Counted from the first letter of the stretch, positions 21,037-33,142 are shown. The stretch is DNA of 64,000 nt from Nilaparvata lugens (GCF_014356525.2 NC_052514.1:685018-749017); one strand, 5' to 3'. Translations and numbers: made by a program. The notes: generated from the sequence alone by a model not told the origin.

Positions 21037-21425
21037 CACATGCTCTCCTTCCAGGGTGCATCTGAAAAACATCCAAAGTACACATTGTGACCTTTTATAT
21101 TATTCATAAGGCTCTGGCAGGAGCATCATTGGTAATGGCCTCAAGCTTGATATGAAGATTTCTTCCATTAAAATCTATACCATTCATATAACTCATCCTT
21201 GTTTTCTTTTTAACAAATATTTCTTTCAATATCAAGTGAAATTACATGCTTCAAAAAAGTAATGTTCTCTGGTAGAATTGTAAAGCCCTCCTAATATCTC
21301 AGATGAAAGCAATATCCTAAGTTTTGAATAAATTTAATTTGAACACTGATTTTTTTTTTATTTGAAATCTTGTAAGCAGTATCCCAGATTTAATATTAGT
21401 ATGAATGGAATAATGATATATGTTC

Positions 21426-22510
21426 TGTATCATTTTATGAATATTTTGACATAAATAGAACATAATTGTACTCTTATTTTCAATCCAGTTATTCTGGCTA
21501 AAACAGAGCCATGACCATCTGCCCACCTTGGGACACTGCAATCATGATAATATGCTCATAATAATAACGATGAGCATAGCTCCTGAATCTAATTTTACTA
21601 ACTTAAAGTAGGCTACATATCAATGAAATAAATTATAAATAAATATGATATATTATCATAGCCGGTAATGTAGCTTCAAGAGCAGCCTAATTCAAACACA
21701 CTTTTCAAATTTTCAAAAAATCAAATAATGCACTTATACTATCAATATTTATAATGAAATGTAGTAGATTCGAATATGTTTTAATAAATCAAATGTTTTT
21801 ATTGTCATTTAATTATACATGTATAATTCCAAGTCATGAAAACAGAGCATAGTCCTTAGGCCTAGTCTAAAGCTGAGGTGAATAAGAACATAATACATAT
21901 AGAATTTGAACATTATTGAAATAAGATAAGACAATAAAAAATTGACACTACTAGGACAGAAAATAAAATTTGGAATTGACTAGAATAATTGATTGAAACA
22001 GCAAATATGACATCTATACCAGATCTGAACTTCTAATACGTCTTCTTCTAGCACTTCTAATTGCTTATTCCCAATTCAATTTTTCAACCTGTGCAAGGGA
22101 TGTCCCATCGTGGGCCGACCTTAAGCCTAGGTTGAGACACTCCCAAAAAATTGTTTTTGCTTTAAAAATCAATTGACAATTAATGCAGTTGTAATTGTCA
22201 AGGATGAAAGTATGAGAAATTACAATAAACAAATTTAAAAGTGAAGATTTTTTTTATTTTTGTTGAAGTTATTTGAATTTTGGTGTCCCAACGTGGGCTA
22301 GTCCACACTACTCCACTACTCTACTCTACACTCTCTCTGCCCATGCTAAAAACTGTGCAACCATAAATCGGTTCCATCACATCTCATTAAGAGTAATATC
22401 TCTCCGACTACCATAATTGATATTTGTTTTGGCAAAGCTGAAATGTTGTTACAAACTATGATAATTGAGAAGTTGAATTTGATTTTGAAAAGTGAGTTGA
22501 GTGGATATTC
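21426..22510. other. Gene-less AT-rich stretch
   Basis: No element termini or coding exon recognised. ggtgtcccaacgtgggct near 22280 and gatgtcccatcgtgggccga near 22108 are similar to each other, possibly two fragments of one repeat. Confidence 0.4.
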
Positions 22511-22516
22511 ACTTAC

Positions 22517-22606
22517 GATTTGCTCGACCTCTGCTAGAGGCTCTGGGCTCTGGGCCGACTGGCTCGTGGCCGGGCGTTCTGGCCGGGGCGGGGCTGGTGT
22601 CCGTTC
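22517..22606 (-). CDS. Internal exon D of PWWP-like gene (Pro-rich, 30 codons)
   Basis: Acceptor with a strong pyrimidine tract (ttttctatctttta...gaacag), 30 open codons beginning ERTPAPPRPERPATSQSAQS and ending LAEVEQI, then a perfect GTAAGT donor. Both ends are phase 0, so it can follow the exon at 33562-33143 directly. GC content is about 65% against ~35% around it. The composition is that of a disordered Pro/Glu linker. Membership of the same gene as the PWWP exons is inferred from strand, phase and composition. Confidence 0.55.
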
Positions 22607-23100
22607 CTGTTCATCCCATAAAAGATAGAAAATATTTAGTTTATTGGTTGTGAGAGAGAAAGCACATTGAAACCTTGGTTCAATATCTTCTGATTGTCTC
22701 AATTATCTTATCCTATTATATTAAGCAAGAAATTTCTGTATAAACCTGTTTATATTTTTCTATTTCTATATCTGGTTATCTGGTTATTTAATTTCAACGG
22801 ATCTCGGGAACGGCTCTAACAATTTTCACTAAATTTGGAACATATCAGGTTTATTATATAAAAATTTGATTACATCAGGTCTCATCCCTGGGAAAACTCG
22901 CTGAAGGACATGAGGATGATAATTATTCATATAACAGATGATAATTTCGTTGTCTGTCGATAACAGAAGATGTGGTTGAGAGAAAGAATTAAGCTAAGCT
23001 GTTCAACTATTTGCAATCTATCAGCTCATCTTACGAGAAATAACACACATTGAAATTTATCTGGGAATTCTAATCGACTTTATCAAAATATTATCATTTA
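22607..23100. other. Gene-less stretch
   Basis: Part of 22800-22960 (cggctctaacaattttcac, tctcatccctgggaaaactc) echoes the 'lysate' of the Helitron-like family at 30.8 kb and the sequence near 440-460 inverted, so degraded repeat pieces are likely. Confidence 0.35.
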
Positions 23101-23107
23101 TATAAAT

Positions 23108-23590
23108 AATTATTGATTAACGAAAATCCTTAATAAATGCTGTAAATCACCCCGAAGACTTCTGCTACTGCAGACATTGACAACAGGGTTAACAGCTAGA
23201 TGGAAATTCGATGAGAACCACTATCCAAAAATTAGTTGCCTAATATTAATTTGCAATATATTAATATATATATTTATTTATTTATATTAATTTGCATTTG
23301 GATAAATGCATTCTCTATTTACTTCCATCTGTAAACTGGTTGGCCGCTATGACTTCGTATAAAATGAGCGCTGCTATCCAGAGATTGTCAGTTTTGTGTA
23401 AGCACTCCTGACTGGCAATTGGGAGGTACTGGGTTCGATTCCCGGGCTGGCAACTAATTTTTGGATGATTGTTCTCATCGAATTTCCATCTAGCTGTTAA
23501 CCCTGTTGTCAATGTCTGCAGTAGCAGAAGTCTTCGGGGTGATTTACAGCATTTATTTAGGATTTTCGTTAATCAATAATTATATATTAA
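23108..23590. repeat. Head-to-head SINE pair forming an inverted repeat
   Basis: Arms of about 130 bp: the stretch from tattgattaacgaaaatcct to ccaaaaattagttgcc is inverted at 23450-23590. Between them lies a tRNA-like head with B box ggttcgattcc (near 23434). Thus one full SINE (about 23380-23580) faces a second, headless one. Confidence 0.7.
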
Positions 23591-23599
23591 TTAGCATTT

Positions 23600-24680
23600 T
23601 AATAAATGCATTCTCTATTCAATTCCATCTATTATTATTTTTTGACATGACATGGTATAGCCCATAATTATTCTAAATAAGAGTATATCATAATAATTTT
23701 CAAAATTAATAATCGTCATTTTACAGTTTTAAGTGATTAGTGAGTGTTATTTTGTTATTCAATTTGGTTTGTAAACAATCCAAATTGGAACTTTTCTGTT
23801 TTCAAATGTTTGTACTAAAAATTGGACCTGGATTCAATTGTTATTTTGTTATACAATTTGGTTTGTGAACAATCAAAATTGAAATTTTTCTGTTTTCAAA
23901 TATTTGGACTGAAAATTGGACCTGGATATTCAAGTGTATATGGAACATAACCTAGGTACTTTTTTGACTCTTTATAGTGCACAAATAAAAATTCGGGGAA
24001 GAAACAATTTTGAGCTGTGCCTGTTGGTCCTTCCTCAATCATTTTGAATAATCGTGTTCTGTTTATCAATAAATAAATAACGAGCGAAGCTCAGTGCCCC
24101 AATATTATTATAATAATAGAGGAAAGAATTGGCTTGAACACTTACATGGGATAGGAAAGTCACAAATGATGAATATCATCATAAGAAATTTCTGAAACTA
24201 ACTATTGTATGTGATTGTAAGCTAGGCTATTATATAATATTTATTGTAATTAAAGTAGTGGTTCAAGTTATTTTTAGAAAGTAAACATCTATGAATTTAT
24301 TATTTATTCTTCATGTCTGAACTACTGAACTTATCTACTTGAAATTTTGTGTATGAATTCCTAATTCGATTCCAAAAAGCGATTTAAAGAATGTAAGTTA
24401 GTCCGAATTTCATGGAGTTGAAATGGGGCTCAATAAAATTGAGTCTATAGGACTTTTCCAAAGAGAAATGATCTCAATTCTATAATATATCTATAGTGGT
24501 TTCTATAATAATCATTATATACTTACACCTTATTGATTCACTATTCCATCATACAGAAGCATGAAACAATAATTGAATCATTATTCAATTCAACAAAATT
24601 TGTTTGATTAGAAATTATCAAGCATCTTGGTAAGCCTACTTTGTGAATGATCTCAGATGTAAAATCATTCGAATATTATT
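23600..24680. other. Gene-less AT-rich stretch
   Basis: A ~90-bp phrase (caatttggtttgtaaacaatccaaattgg...) is repeated at 23760 and 23860. No exons recognised. Confidence 0.4.
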
Positions 24681-24940
24681 TATATACAGAGTGTTTCAGA
24701 AGTAGTGTCGAACATTTTTGGGTATTGTTCCTGGTTGATCGGACACTACAAATGTCATATTGCAAGTGTCATCCTTATGGCTGCCATTTTGTTTTTTTCA
24801 CTTGGGAATTTTTATCTCAAGAACAAAATGTATTGATCATAAATTTGGCATGAATATTCATGCTATAGACTCGACTTTGAGAAATGAATTAGAAAATTTC
24901 AATGTCAATTTTCAAAATGGCGGCCATTTCAAATTTTTGA

Positions 24941-25362
24941 CCTAGCGAATTGAGGTCTAAGATTCAAGTCGACGGTTTGGCATTTCTCTTAATGTTTGAA
25001 TGTTTAAATGTTTGAATGTTTATATGTTTTTATGTTGCACATTTACGGCGAAACGCGATAATAGAATTCCATGAAATTTGACAGGTATGTTCTTTTTTTA
25101 ATTGCGCGTCGACGTATATACAAGGTTATTGGAAATTTTGCATTTCAAGGATAATATAAAAGGAAAAAGGAGCCTCCTTTATACGCCAATATTAGAGTAA
25201 AAATCAGACTATAGAATTATTCATCATAAATCAGCTGACAAGTGATTACACAGATGTATGGAGAAGCCAGTCTATTGCTGTATTTCCATAACGTCTATAG
25301 TTTCAATCAGGTACTTGTGGATGAGAATACTGCGTGAGGTCTACTGTTCACAGATTTACTAG
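24941..25362 (+). repeat. 'gaccgagcgaagtgaggtc' family, copy 2
   Basis: Starts gacctagcgaattgaggtct; ends gaggtctactgttcacag. Full-length relative to copy 1 without its nested insertion. Confidence 0.7.
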
Positions 25363-25367
25363 TTAAT

Positions 25368-25805
25368 TGCAAATTTCACGAAAACCGTTCACTTAACAGA
25401 AAATTTACAAGAGACAAAAAAGTTAGCAATTTTTATCGAGATTCCAAGGGTACCTCATTTATTAAGATTGGTCAGAGAATAACAGAAAAATTAATTACTT
25501 TTGTACAGCATGCATGATCATGAACAAACAAGATCATCTGAAAAACATTGTAAAATCAGCTGGATGGCCATACCGAGTTTCAAAGCTTCATCTTGAATAT
25601 AATTTGAATTAAAAATGTAATATTGATGTTTAAATTGAGAAAAGTGGTCATGCATGCAATACGAAAATAATTAATTTCTATGTTATTCTCCGACCAATCT
25701 TGATAAATGAGGTATCATTAAAATCTTGATGGAATTTGCTAACTTTTTGTCTTATGTGAATTTTCTGTAAAGTGAACGGTTTTCGTGAAATTTGCAATCA
25801 AAAAT
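25368..25805. repeat. Fold-back repeat, ~118-bp arms
   Basis: The arm from attgcaaatttcacgaaaac to ttggtcagagaataac is inverted at about 25675-25795, with about 170 bp of loop. Arms differ at several positions. Confidence 0.75.
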
Positions 25806-26103
25806 TTAAAATGGCCGCCATTTTTTAAATTCACATCGGAAAGTTTCTATTTTATTTATGAAAGTTGAGTCTTAATGGCATAAATATTCTTGCCAAATTT
25901 CAGATCAATACATCATTCCAACTAAGATCGATGGGAAAAGAGTTTACAGAAAATGTTTTGTCAGAAATGTCGAATAGAATCTATGGTCAACGGCTGTTAC
26001 AACCTTGGTGGGACACGCTGTATAATTATATAGGCTATATCATAATATGATTTAGATATATATATCACTATGTTGACTCACTTGTGTCCCAACTCTACAT
26101 CTA

Positions 26104-26290
26104 AAGCTGGGTTGACACCAAAGTTATCAACAAAATGTTAATAACTTAATCCTTATAGATTCTATTATATGAACAGATATTGACAAACATATTTGTTCAT
26201 CATGTGTATGATAAGTTATATTCAATCTAATAGAATCTATTAGGATTGAGTTATCAACATTTTTTCAATAAATTTGGTGTAAACGCAGAT
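26104..26290. mobile_element. ~190-bp palindromic MITE, copy 1
   Basis: Ends aagctgggttgacaccaaag and aatttggtgtaaacgcagat are inverted, and internal sequence (ccttatagattctatta / taatagaatctattagga) is also inverted, so nearly the whole element folds. A second copy is at 37099-37287. Confidence 0.7.
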
Positions 26291-26365
26291 TTCTTCCTCG
26301 GAAATTAACACGGGGTCCCACCCCATCCTTGAGAAATGGACTTTGTAACCTCCTTCTCGTGCATG

Positions 26366-26392
26366 AGGTAGGTAGGTAGGTAGGTAGGTATA
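26366..26392. repeat. (GTAG)n microsatellite
   Basis: Six units of gtag within a degraded repeat that reappears near 28150 and 31270 with fewer units. Confidence 0.85.
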
Positions 26393-26399
26393 CAGTAAC

Positions 26400-27061
26400 T
26401 ATAGTAGCCACAGTATGGCCATTGACTGTCACGCTCCTGATTGGTTAGCTCGGTCACATGGTACAAATCCACCATTAAGATTCCAAACAAACTTTCAAGT
26501 CACATCTTATAGCATTAGAAATTTGGAGCTTATCACTTCTTTTACCGATTGTAAACATATTTTGAACTCACGATGAGTTTGATATATCATTTTCGATGGG
26601 AAATTGATTTGACTTCAATAAAGAAAATTTTAAAAACACTAATAAAGCTTGAAACATTAATTTTCCTTCCTTCGGACTCATCGCAGACCACTTCTAGAGC
26701 TTTCGTGGACAACTTATCGGGAACCAGTGATCTGGATAAATATGCAGAAAGATAAATTTCAATTTTATTGTATTCCCTCATCCAATTTATTGAATCGAAC
26801 TTCAAATAATCCAATTTCAAAATACGTTTTGCGGCTCAATTAAATATAACATTTTATGTAATTTTTAACCGTGATTAAGTGCTGATTAAGTAGTACGTCT
26901 TGACTTCTATTATTGATTCTCTCCAGTACTGAGTACCCTATCCATAACATGTTCAATTATTGGTCAATAGTTATTGATAAAATATGGATTACCACGAGCT
27001 TAAGATTTGAAATATCACTAAATATTAATATTAATGGTTATGGGTTATGTGTTTTCTTTTT
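26400..27061. other. Stretch without a supported gene
   Basis: On the minus strand tgcatatttatccag near 26745 could be an acceptor before a frame SLVPDKLSTKALEVVCDESE, but no good donor follows. It is recorded as a weak exon candidate only. Confidence 0.25.
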
Positions 27062-27538
27062 CAATTGCTCACATGTTTATTAAAATCATTATGTAGAACT
27101 ATGGCTAGAACAATTGGCTTTTCTACAGTTTATATCCAATATTGTGTTTACAATATTTTTGTTAGACTTATTGGCTGTCAACTAATAAAACAAAATATAT
27201 GAATGTATGGAATCTATTGTCATGAGAATTCCATCATATTTCTACAAATAGATATGAGATCTTCATCATTCTTTGTCAATGGAACAAAATTTATTAGAAT
27301 ATCATGACATATTTCAATTTTTTTTGGAGATTCAGCTTTTAGGTTACGTTACCTACCTTTCATTTTCACTCGCTATTATCTATGTTTGTTTGTTTGTTTT
27401 GTTTTTAATATCTTCCCAGAGACTCTTAACAGAGTATGAGAATTGTCAAAAAAAAAATGCTTGAAAACATTACTTTCAATAAGAAGAAATACACATGACA
27501 CATACTCATATACATAAATACACATACACATAAACATA

Positions 27539-27898
27539 TCAACACACAAAGGGCCCCTCCCTACACATATATTCCTGTGTGGTATAAAATACACCTTCCA
27601 TCAATAACTCTTTTAACTTCTTTCCGAATAAATTGAGATCTTCAACGTTTTTCATATCAACATGAAGCTTTCTAAAAAATTCAAGACCCATATATGTTGG
27701 CTTCTTTTCAAAAAGAGCTGTCCTAGGGTACATGGAAGCAAAGTCTCCTCTATTTCTGGTTTGATACCTGTAGGAATCACTATTTCTAGCCGAAGCCTTA
27801 TTTCTCCTGAAGTACATAATCACCTCATAAATGTAAAGAGAGGGAACGGTGATAATGCCTAGCTCCTTGAAATGATTCCTGCAAGATTCGAGAGGCAT
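27539..27898 (-). pseudogene. Non-LTR retrotransposon RT C-terminus (copy A)
   Basis: The frame holds CRNHFKELGIITVPSLYIYE, RYQTRNRGDF and YMGLEFFRKL followed by the FGKKLKELLMEGVFYTTQEY tail: the complete C-terminal block of CR1/jockey-type RT. No RT catalytic core remains upstream. Duplicate at 32210-32569 in copy B. Confidence 0.8.
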
Positions 27899-28139
27899 AA
27901 TTCCTTTTATTGACTTTTATCTACGATTTACTATTTCAGGTTCCAAAACTATATTGGGAATATAGAAAAATCATTAAAGAAATTATATCGAAGTTAATAA
28001 TCACAAAAATATGCTTTAATAAGTAAAGGCGAGCGGTTTTACTTATAATCGCCTATAGCCTAAGCTCCATTGTAAAATTCAAATATTGGGAATCTTCATG
28101 GCAGCGGCGGAAAAAAATTCCAAAGGCCATACTGTGGGT

Positions 28140-28425
28140 AATATAGTTACTGTAGGTAGGTAGAGCAGTTAATTCAAGAGAATAAAGTTTTCATAGTAGA
28201 GATATTTCATCTGTAGAACAGCTGTTTTGACAACTTTGATAAAATCATCGAATTTCACAATTTACACAAAGGGAAAATAATATGTACTCTGAAAACAATA
28301 GTATGATGGTAGTTTTAAATATGTAGCCGTCAATCGTCATTATATTATTCTCCGAAGTTATTCTCGTTAAATGTTACAGCTAAATGATCAAGGAAAGTTG
28401 TGTGAGTGTACCACACCAGATTATT
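28140..28425. repeat. Partial copy of hairpin-ended (Helitron-like?) repeat
   Basis: Matches the last ~280 bp of the element at 30463-31546, from gtaggtagagcagtt to aaagttgtgtgagtgtaccacaccag. Duplicate in copy B at about 32820-33090. Confidence 0.65.
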
Positions 28426-28439
28426 TGTATTTTTGGCAA

Positions 28440-28694
28440 CTAAATAGATTCATTTATTGAAGAGGATTCGGGGCCCGGGCGGGGCTCCGGCCTCGGCGCC
28501 TGGCCATCGGGGCCAACCTGCAACCACTCCTCGTCATCAACGGGGAGTGGTGTCAGTTGGGCCGCGATGGCTTCAAGACGGGCTGCCGTGGGGAGGCGGC
28601 TCAAGTTGATAGCCTCCTCTACCCCCTCACGGCACACCTGCTCCAGGCGCCTTGGCACCCGCAACGCTGCCCGATCTTTTCTGTTCCTCCGGTA
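28440..28694 (-). pseudogene. Exon C of PWWP-like gene, allele lacking the repeat and splice donor
   Basis: Same exon as 33143-33562 from the acceptor (ttttcag, 28696-28695) to the RPEPRPGPE stretch; then 197 bp present in copy B are missing, removing all MELPEP repeats and the GTAAGT donor. The frame runs into intron sequence and stops at once (SSSINESI-stop). A transcript from this version could not use the normal donor. Confidence 0.7.
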
Positions 28695-28828
28695 CTGAAA
28701 ACAAATTCAAATTGTATCAATTCTAATTTGCTGACACAATAATAGCAAGAATGTGTCACCTGGTCATATGGGACATATATGTGAATCATATATTTATCCC
28801 ATATTGATCAGAATTTTAGAGTTTTTAC

Positions 28829-28955
28829 CTTCCTTGCCCTATACCATAGGTAAGGAAAGTATTGCTTTCCGAAAAAATTAAGGTACCCTAATTTCTAAAT
28901 TTCTATACGTTTCAAGGTCCCCTGAGTCCAAAAAAGTGGACCCTTTTGGGTATTG

Positions 28956-29033
<78 letters not shown>

Positions 29034-29692
29034 TGTATGTACGTCTGTGTACACGATATCTCATCTCCCAGTTAACGGAATGACTTGTAATTGGAAACTT
29101 AAGGTCCTTACAATATAAGGATCCGACACGAACAATTTCGATCAAATGCAATATTCAAGATGGCGGCTAAAATGGCAAAAATGTTGTCAAAAACAGGGTT
29201 TTTCGCGATTTTCTTAAAAACGGCTTCAACGATTTTGTTTAAATTCATACCTAAAATTGTCATTGATAAGTTCTATCAACTGCCACAAGGCACATATCTG
29301 TAAAAATTTCAGGAGCTCCACCCCATCTATGGAAATCTAGATTTTAGATATCAGGCTTCAGATACAATTTGAATAAAAAAAAAATCAAGTGGAAAAGATT
29401 GAGCATGAAAATCTCTACAATTAATGTTAAGTAGCGGCATTTCCACCTAAAATTGAAAATAAGCACGAAACTCGAGAAAATGTGATTATCCAATAGCAAA
29501 CTATTGGCAACTGTTGATTCTATCAAATGATTCACTATGAAGAGATAGCAGACCTCGTATGTCTCCAGCGTTATTGTCCTGTCAACAGCTGGCTCAATTC
29601 TTTGAATAGTAGACTTGAGATGCGCGTGAACACTAGTGTCAGGTAATCAATATTCATAACGGCAAGGAAAGTTGTGTGAGTGCGCCACACCA
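28829..29692. mobile_element. Hairpin-ended non-autonomous element (Helitron-like?), short type, copy A
   Basis: Left end tccttgccctataccatagg-taaggaaag forms a strong stem-loop; right end is ggcaaggaaagttgtgtgag followed by cgccacaccag. Contains a (TG)n tract and phrases caagatggcggctaaaatgg. No terminal inverted repeats beyond ctttccttg/caaggaaag. Read on the minus strand it starts TCTGGTGTGG and ends with a hairpin, which is suggestive of a Helitron, but the CTRR end is not clear. Same element in copy B at 33697-34556. Confidence 0.5.
28961..29027. repeat. (TG)n microsatellite
   Basis: Two tg runs separated by tgagagag; slightly different length in copy B (33830-33895). Confidence 0.95.
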
Positions 29693-30042
29693 GTTTTTTC
29701 AATTAAAAGTTCAATGAACAGTGTTTTTGTCTTTGAACAATCTTTGTCATCGACAGAAAGTATTTTTATAATAAAATTAATCTTGTTTTGTTTAAATGTA
29801 AAATATGTTGGAAACTCATTAAAGTTTTAGTTATTCTGTTTTCTTTTGTTATCATAGCTCTTAACCTCTGTACATAATAATTGGTAGAGGCGTCTCTTTT
29901 TCCCACCTCACAAATGCTGGAGGTCCACGTTATAATGGCAGTGGAGAAAGATTGCAGAAAAACTGTCTGTACTTGCGGAGTAGATAGTAAAGAACACAAT
30001 ATAAAAATATGAAGTACCTTTTTATCAGTTGTTTGCCGAAAC

Positions 30043-30407
30043 TATAGTAAGGTCCACGTTATAATGTCAGTGGAGAGAGATAGGAGAGCAACGTTGCCGA
30101 TCCTCTGTCTTGTCAATGCCTTCCATAGACGTTGGCTGATACAGGTTTATTTAACTGTTCATTCTCGATTGAAATGATAAATTATATTTTATTAAGCAAG
30201 AAATTAAATATTCCAATAATTTCATAATGAATTCTCATAATTGAGATGGAATATTTAGTCCATTAATTGATAACTCTACATTGTTGAAATACGATCTGGC
30301 AACAGAGCAAAGCGAGAAAGAGATAGCGCTATCCGCTTTGTTGAATGATAGACAAGGATAGCAATACCATTGCTATCCAAATACTGGCCATTATAACGTG
30401 GATAATA
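30043..30407. mobile_element. TA-flanked MITE, copy 2
   Basis: Left tatagtaaggtccacgttat, right cattataacgtggataata. Same family as 911-1290; duplicate in copy B at 34868-35233. Confidence 0.65.
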
Positions 30408-30462
30408 GTTGTTGGAAATATTTGAAATGAAAGAGGATATTTATATTGTATTGTTTTTTATT

Positions 30463-31546
30463 ACTTTCCTTGCCCTATTACCATAGGTAAGGAAAGTATT
30501 GCTTTCCAAAAAAATTAAGGTACCCTAATTTCAAGTTTTCTATACGTTTCAAGGTCCCCTGAGTCCAAAAACATGATTTTTTGGTGTTGGTCTGTGTGTG
30601 TGTGTGTGTGTGTATTTGTGTATGTCTGTGAACACGATAACTCCATTCCTAATCAACCGATTGACTTGAAATTTCAAACTTAAGGTCCTTATACCATGAA
30701 TATTTGAGAATAAGAAATTCAATAGAATTGAATTCAAAATGGCGGATAGTTACTAAGAAACCATGTTTTTTACGGTTTTCTCGAAAACGGCTCTAACGAT
30801 TTTCTTCAAATTTATACTATGGATATACTATTCATAAGCCCTATCAACTGGCATGAGTCTCATTTCTGGGAAAATTGCAGGAGTTTCGAAATATTTTTGA
30901 GAAAAATGCCAAATAATCACTAAAAAACAATGTTTTTCACGGTTTTCTCGAAAACAGCTCAAACAATTTTCTTCAAATTTATACCATAGATAGCTAGCTA
31001 TTTATAAGCCCTATCAACTGACATAAGTCTCATTTCTGGGAAAATTGCAGGAGCTCCGTAATATTCTTCAGAAAAATGGCGGATAATTACTAAAAAAACA
31101 TGTTTTTCACGATTTTCTCAAAAATGATGACCGATTTTTTTCAAATTCATACCCTGTATAGTTATTTATCAGCTCTATCAACTGGCATGGGTCTCCTCTC
31201 TGGGAAACTAATGAGGGGTCCACCCCATCATTGAGAAATGGACTTTGTAACCTCCTTCTCGTGCATGTGCTAGGTAGGTAGAGCAGTTCATGAAAAGAAC
31301 ACATGTACGAGATATTTCATCTGTAGAACAGCTGTTTTGACGAATTTTGGAAAATATCATCGAATTTCACAATTTACACAAAGAAAATGAACTTTGAAAA
31401 CAATTATATATACTCATAAATACACAAGTGTGATCGTAGTTTCAAATATTTTGCCGCCAATCGTCATTATGTTATTCCCCTGGATCATTCTCGTTTAAGA
31501 ATGGGGCTTACAGCTCAATGAGCAAGGAAAGTTGTGTGAGTGTACC
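30463..31546. mobile_element. Hairpin-ended element (Helitron-like?), long type, copy A
   Basis: Same termini as 28829-29692 (tccttgccctattaccatag ... gtgtaccacaccag) but with three tandem diverged ~130-bp segments beginning acggttttctcgaaaac. Copy B equivalent 35287-36375. Confidence 0.5.
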
Positions 31547-31633
31547 ACACCAGATTTTTATTAATATTAAATAAAAGTAGCCCTTAGTAAAAAGTGAAGT
31601 GATTTTATAGATAGTATTATAGTGGGATAACAA

Positions 31634-31733
31634 NNNNNNNNNNNNNNNNNNNNNNNNNNNNNNNNNNNNNNNNNNNNNNNNNNNNNNNNNNNNNNNNNNN
31701 NNNNNNNNNNNNNNNNNNNNNNNNNNNNNNNNN
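31634..31733. other. Assembly gap, 100 N
   Basis: Exactly 100 N, the conventional placeholder for a scaffold gap of unknown size. Confidence 1.
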
Positions 31734-32209
31734 CAATTGCTCACATGTTTATTAAAATCATTATGTAGAACTATGGCTAGAACAATTGGCTTTTCTACAG
31801 TTTATATCCAATATTGTGTTTACAATATTTTTGTTAGACTTATTGGCTGTCAACTAATAAAACAAAATATATGAATGTATGGAATCTATTGTCATGAGAA
31901 TTCCATCATATTTCTACAAATAGATATGAGAACTTCATCATTCTTTGTCAATGGAACAAAATTTATTAGAATATCATGACATATTTCAATTTTTTTTTGG
32001 AGATTCAGCTTTTAGGTTACGTTACCTACCTTTCATTTTCACTCGCTATTATCTATGTTTGTTTGTTTGTTTTGTTTTTAATATCTTCCCAGAGACTCTT
32101 AACAGAGTATGAGAATTGTCAAAAAAAATGCTTGAAAACATTACTTTCAATAAGAAGAAATACACATGACACATACTCATATACATAAATACACATACAC
32201 ATAAACATA

Positions 32210-32569
32210 TCAACACACAAAGGGCCCCTCCCTACACATATATTCCTGTGTGGTATAAAATACACCTTCCATCAATAACTCTTTTAACTTCTTTCCGAAT
32301 AAATTGAGATCTTCAACGTTTTTCATATCAACATGAAGCTTTCTAAAAAATTCAAGACCCATATATGTTGGCTTCTTTTCAAAAAGAGCTGTCCTAGGGT
32401 ACATGGAAGCAAAGTCTCCTCTATTTCTGGTTTGATACCTGTAGGAATCACTATTTCTAGCCGAAGCCTTATTTCTCCTGAAGTACATAATCACCTCATA
32501 AATGTAAAGAGAGGGAACGGTGATAATGCCTAGCTCCTTGAAATGATTCCTGCAAGATTCGAGAGGCAT
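32210..32569 (-). pseudogene. Non-LTR retrotransposon RT C-terminus (copy B)
   Basis: Identical in protein to 27539-27898. Confidence 0.8.
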
Positions 32570-33142
32570 AATTCCTTTTATTGACTTTTATCTACGATTT
32601 ACTATTTCAGGTTCCAAAACTATATTGGGAATATAGAAAAATCATTAAAGAAATTATATCGAAGTTAATAATCACAAAAATATGCTTTAATAAGTAAAGG
32701 CGAGCGGTTTTACTTATAATCGCCTATAGCCTAAGCTCCATTGTAAAATTCAAATATTGGGAATCTTCATGGCAGCGGCGGAAAAAAATTCCAAAGGCCA
32801 TACTGTGGGTAATATAGTTACTGTAGGTAGGTAGAGCAGTTAATTCAAGAGAATAAAGTTTTCATAGTAGAGATATTTCATCTGTAGAACAGCTGTTTTG
32901 ACAACTTTGATAAAATCATCGAATTTCACAATTTACACAAAGGGAAAATAATATGTACTCTGAAAACAATAGTATGATGGTAGTTTTAAATATGTAGCCG
33001 TCAATCGTCATTATATTATTCTCCGAAGTTATTCTCGTTAAATGTTACAGCTAAATGATCAAGGAAAGTTGTGTGAGTGTACCACACCAGATTATTTGTA
33101 TTTTTGGCAACTAAATAGATTCATTTATTGAAGAGGACTTAC

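Larger units (their letters stand above)
18189..21425 (-). mobile_element. CACTA/EnSpm-like element copy 3
   Basis: Head-to-tail after copy 2 with the same organisation. From the right: HIKLEAITNDAPARAL near 21140, frame jump, KGHNVYFGCFSDAPWKE near 21070, FPEPHSQLQTNACFQSRTND (21027), a six-base-altered DYMHL region near 20885, the SYNVHSIIHVIDDVERLGTF block (20294-20485), then VTVDDLGIVRKFPYF and the degraded C-terminal block, then the DUF4806 exon at 18379-18651. It starts with tatatatgtcattatagtaa, shared with copy 4 at 40427. A (GAA)-rich tract near 19340 lies in the presumed intron. Confidence 0.65.
24683..26030. mobile_element. Composite element with tatacagagtg/cgctgtata ends
   Basis: The left end tatacagagtgtttcagaag and the right end gggacacgctgtataa form a short imperfect inverted repeat; the left 60 bp recur inverted at 40040-40100. 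It contains phrases aaaatggcggccatttc and aaaatggccgccatttttt in opposite orientation near its two ends and is interrupted by the repeat at 24941 and the fold-back at 25368. Confidence 0.5.
27062..31633. repeat. 4.6-kb block, copy A (tail of left contig)
   Basis: Nearly identical in order and orientation to 31734-36455. Copy A ends exactly at the N gap and copy B starts exactly after it. Differences: copy A lacks 197 bp at the exon C repeat, has about 50 bp extra at 29909-29958 and a few small indels in microsatellites. This geometry is that of two overlapping contig ends left unmerged. Confidence 0.9.

Noticed and set aside
28912..29151. Open frame with His-Thr run
   Set aside because: Produced by translating a (TG)n microsatellite in a non-coding repeat.
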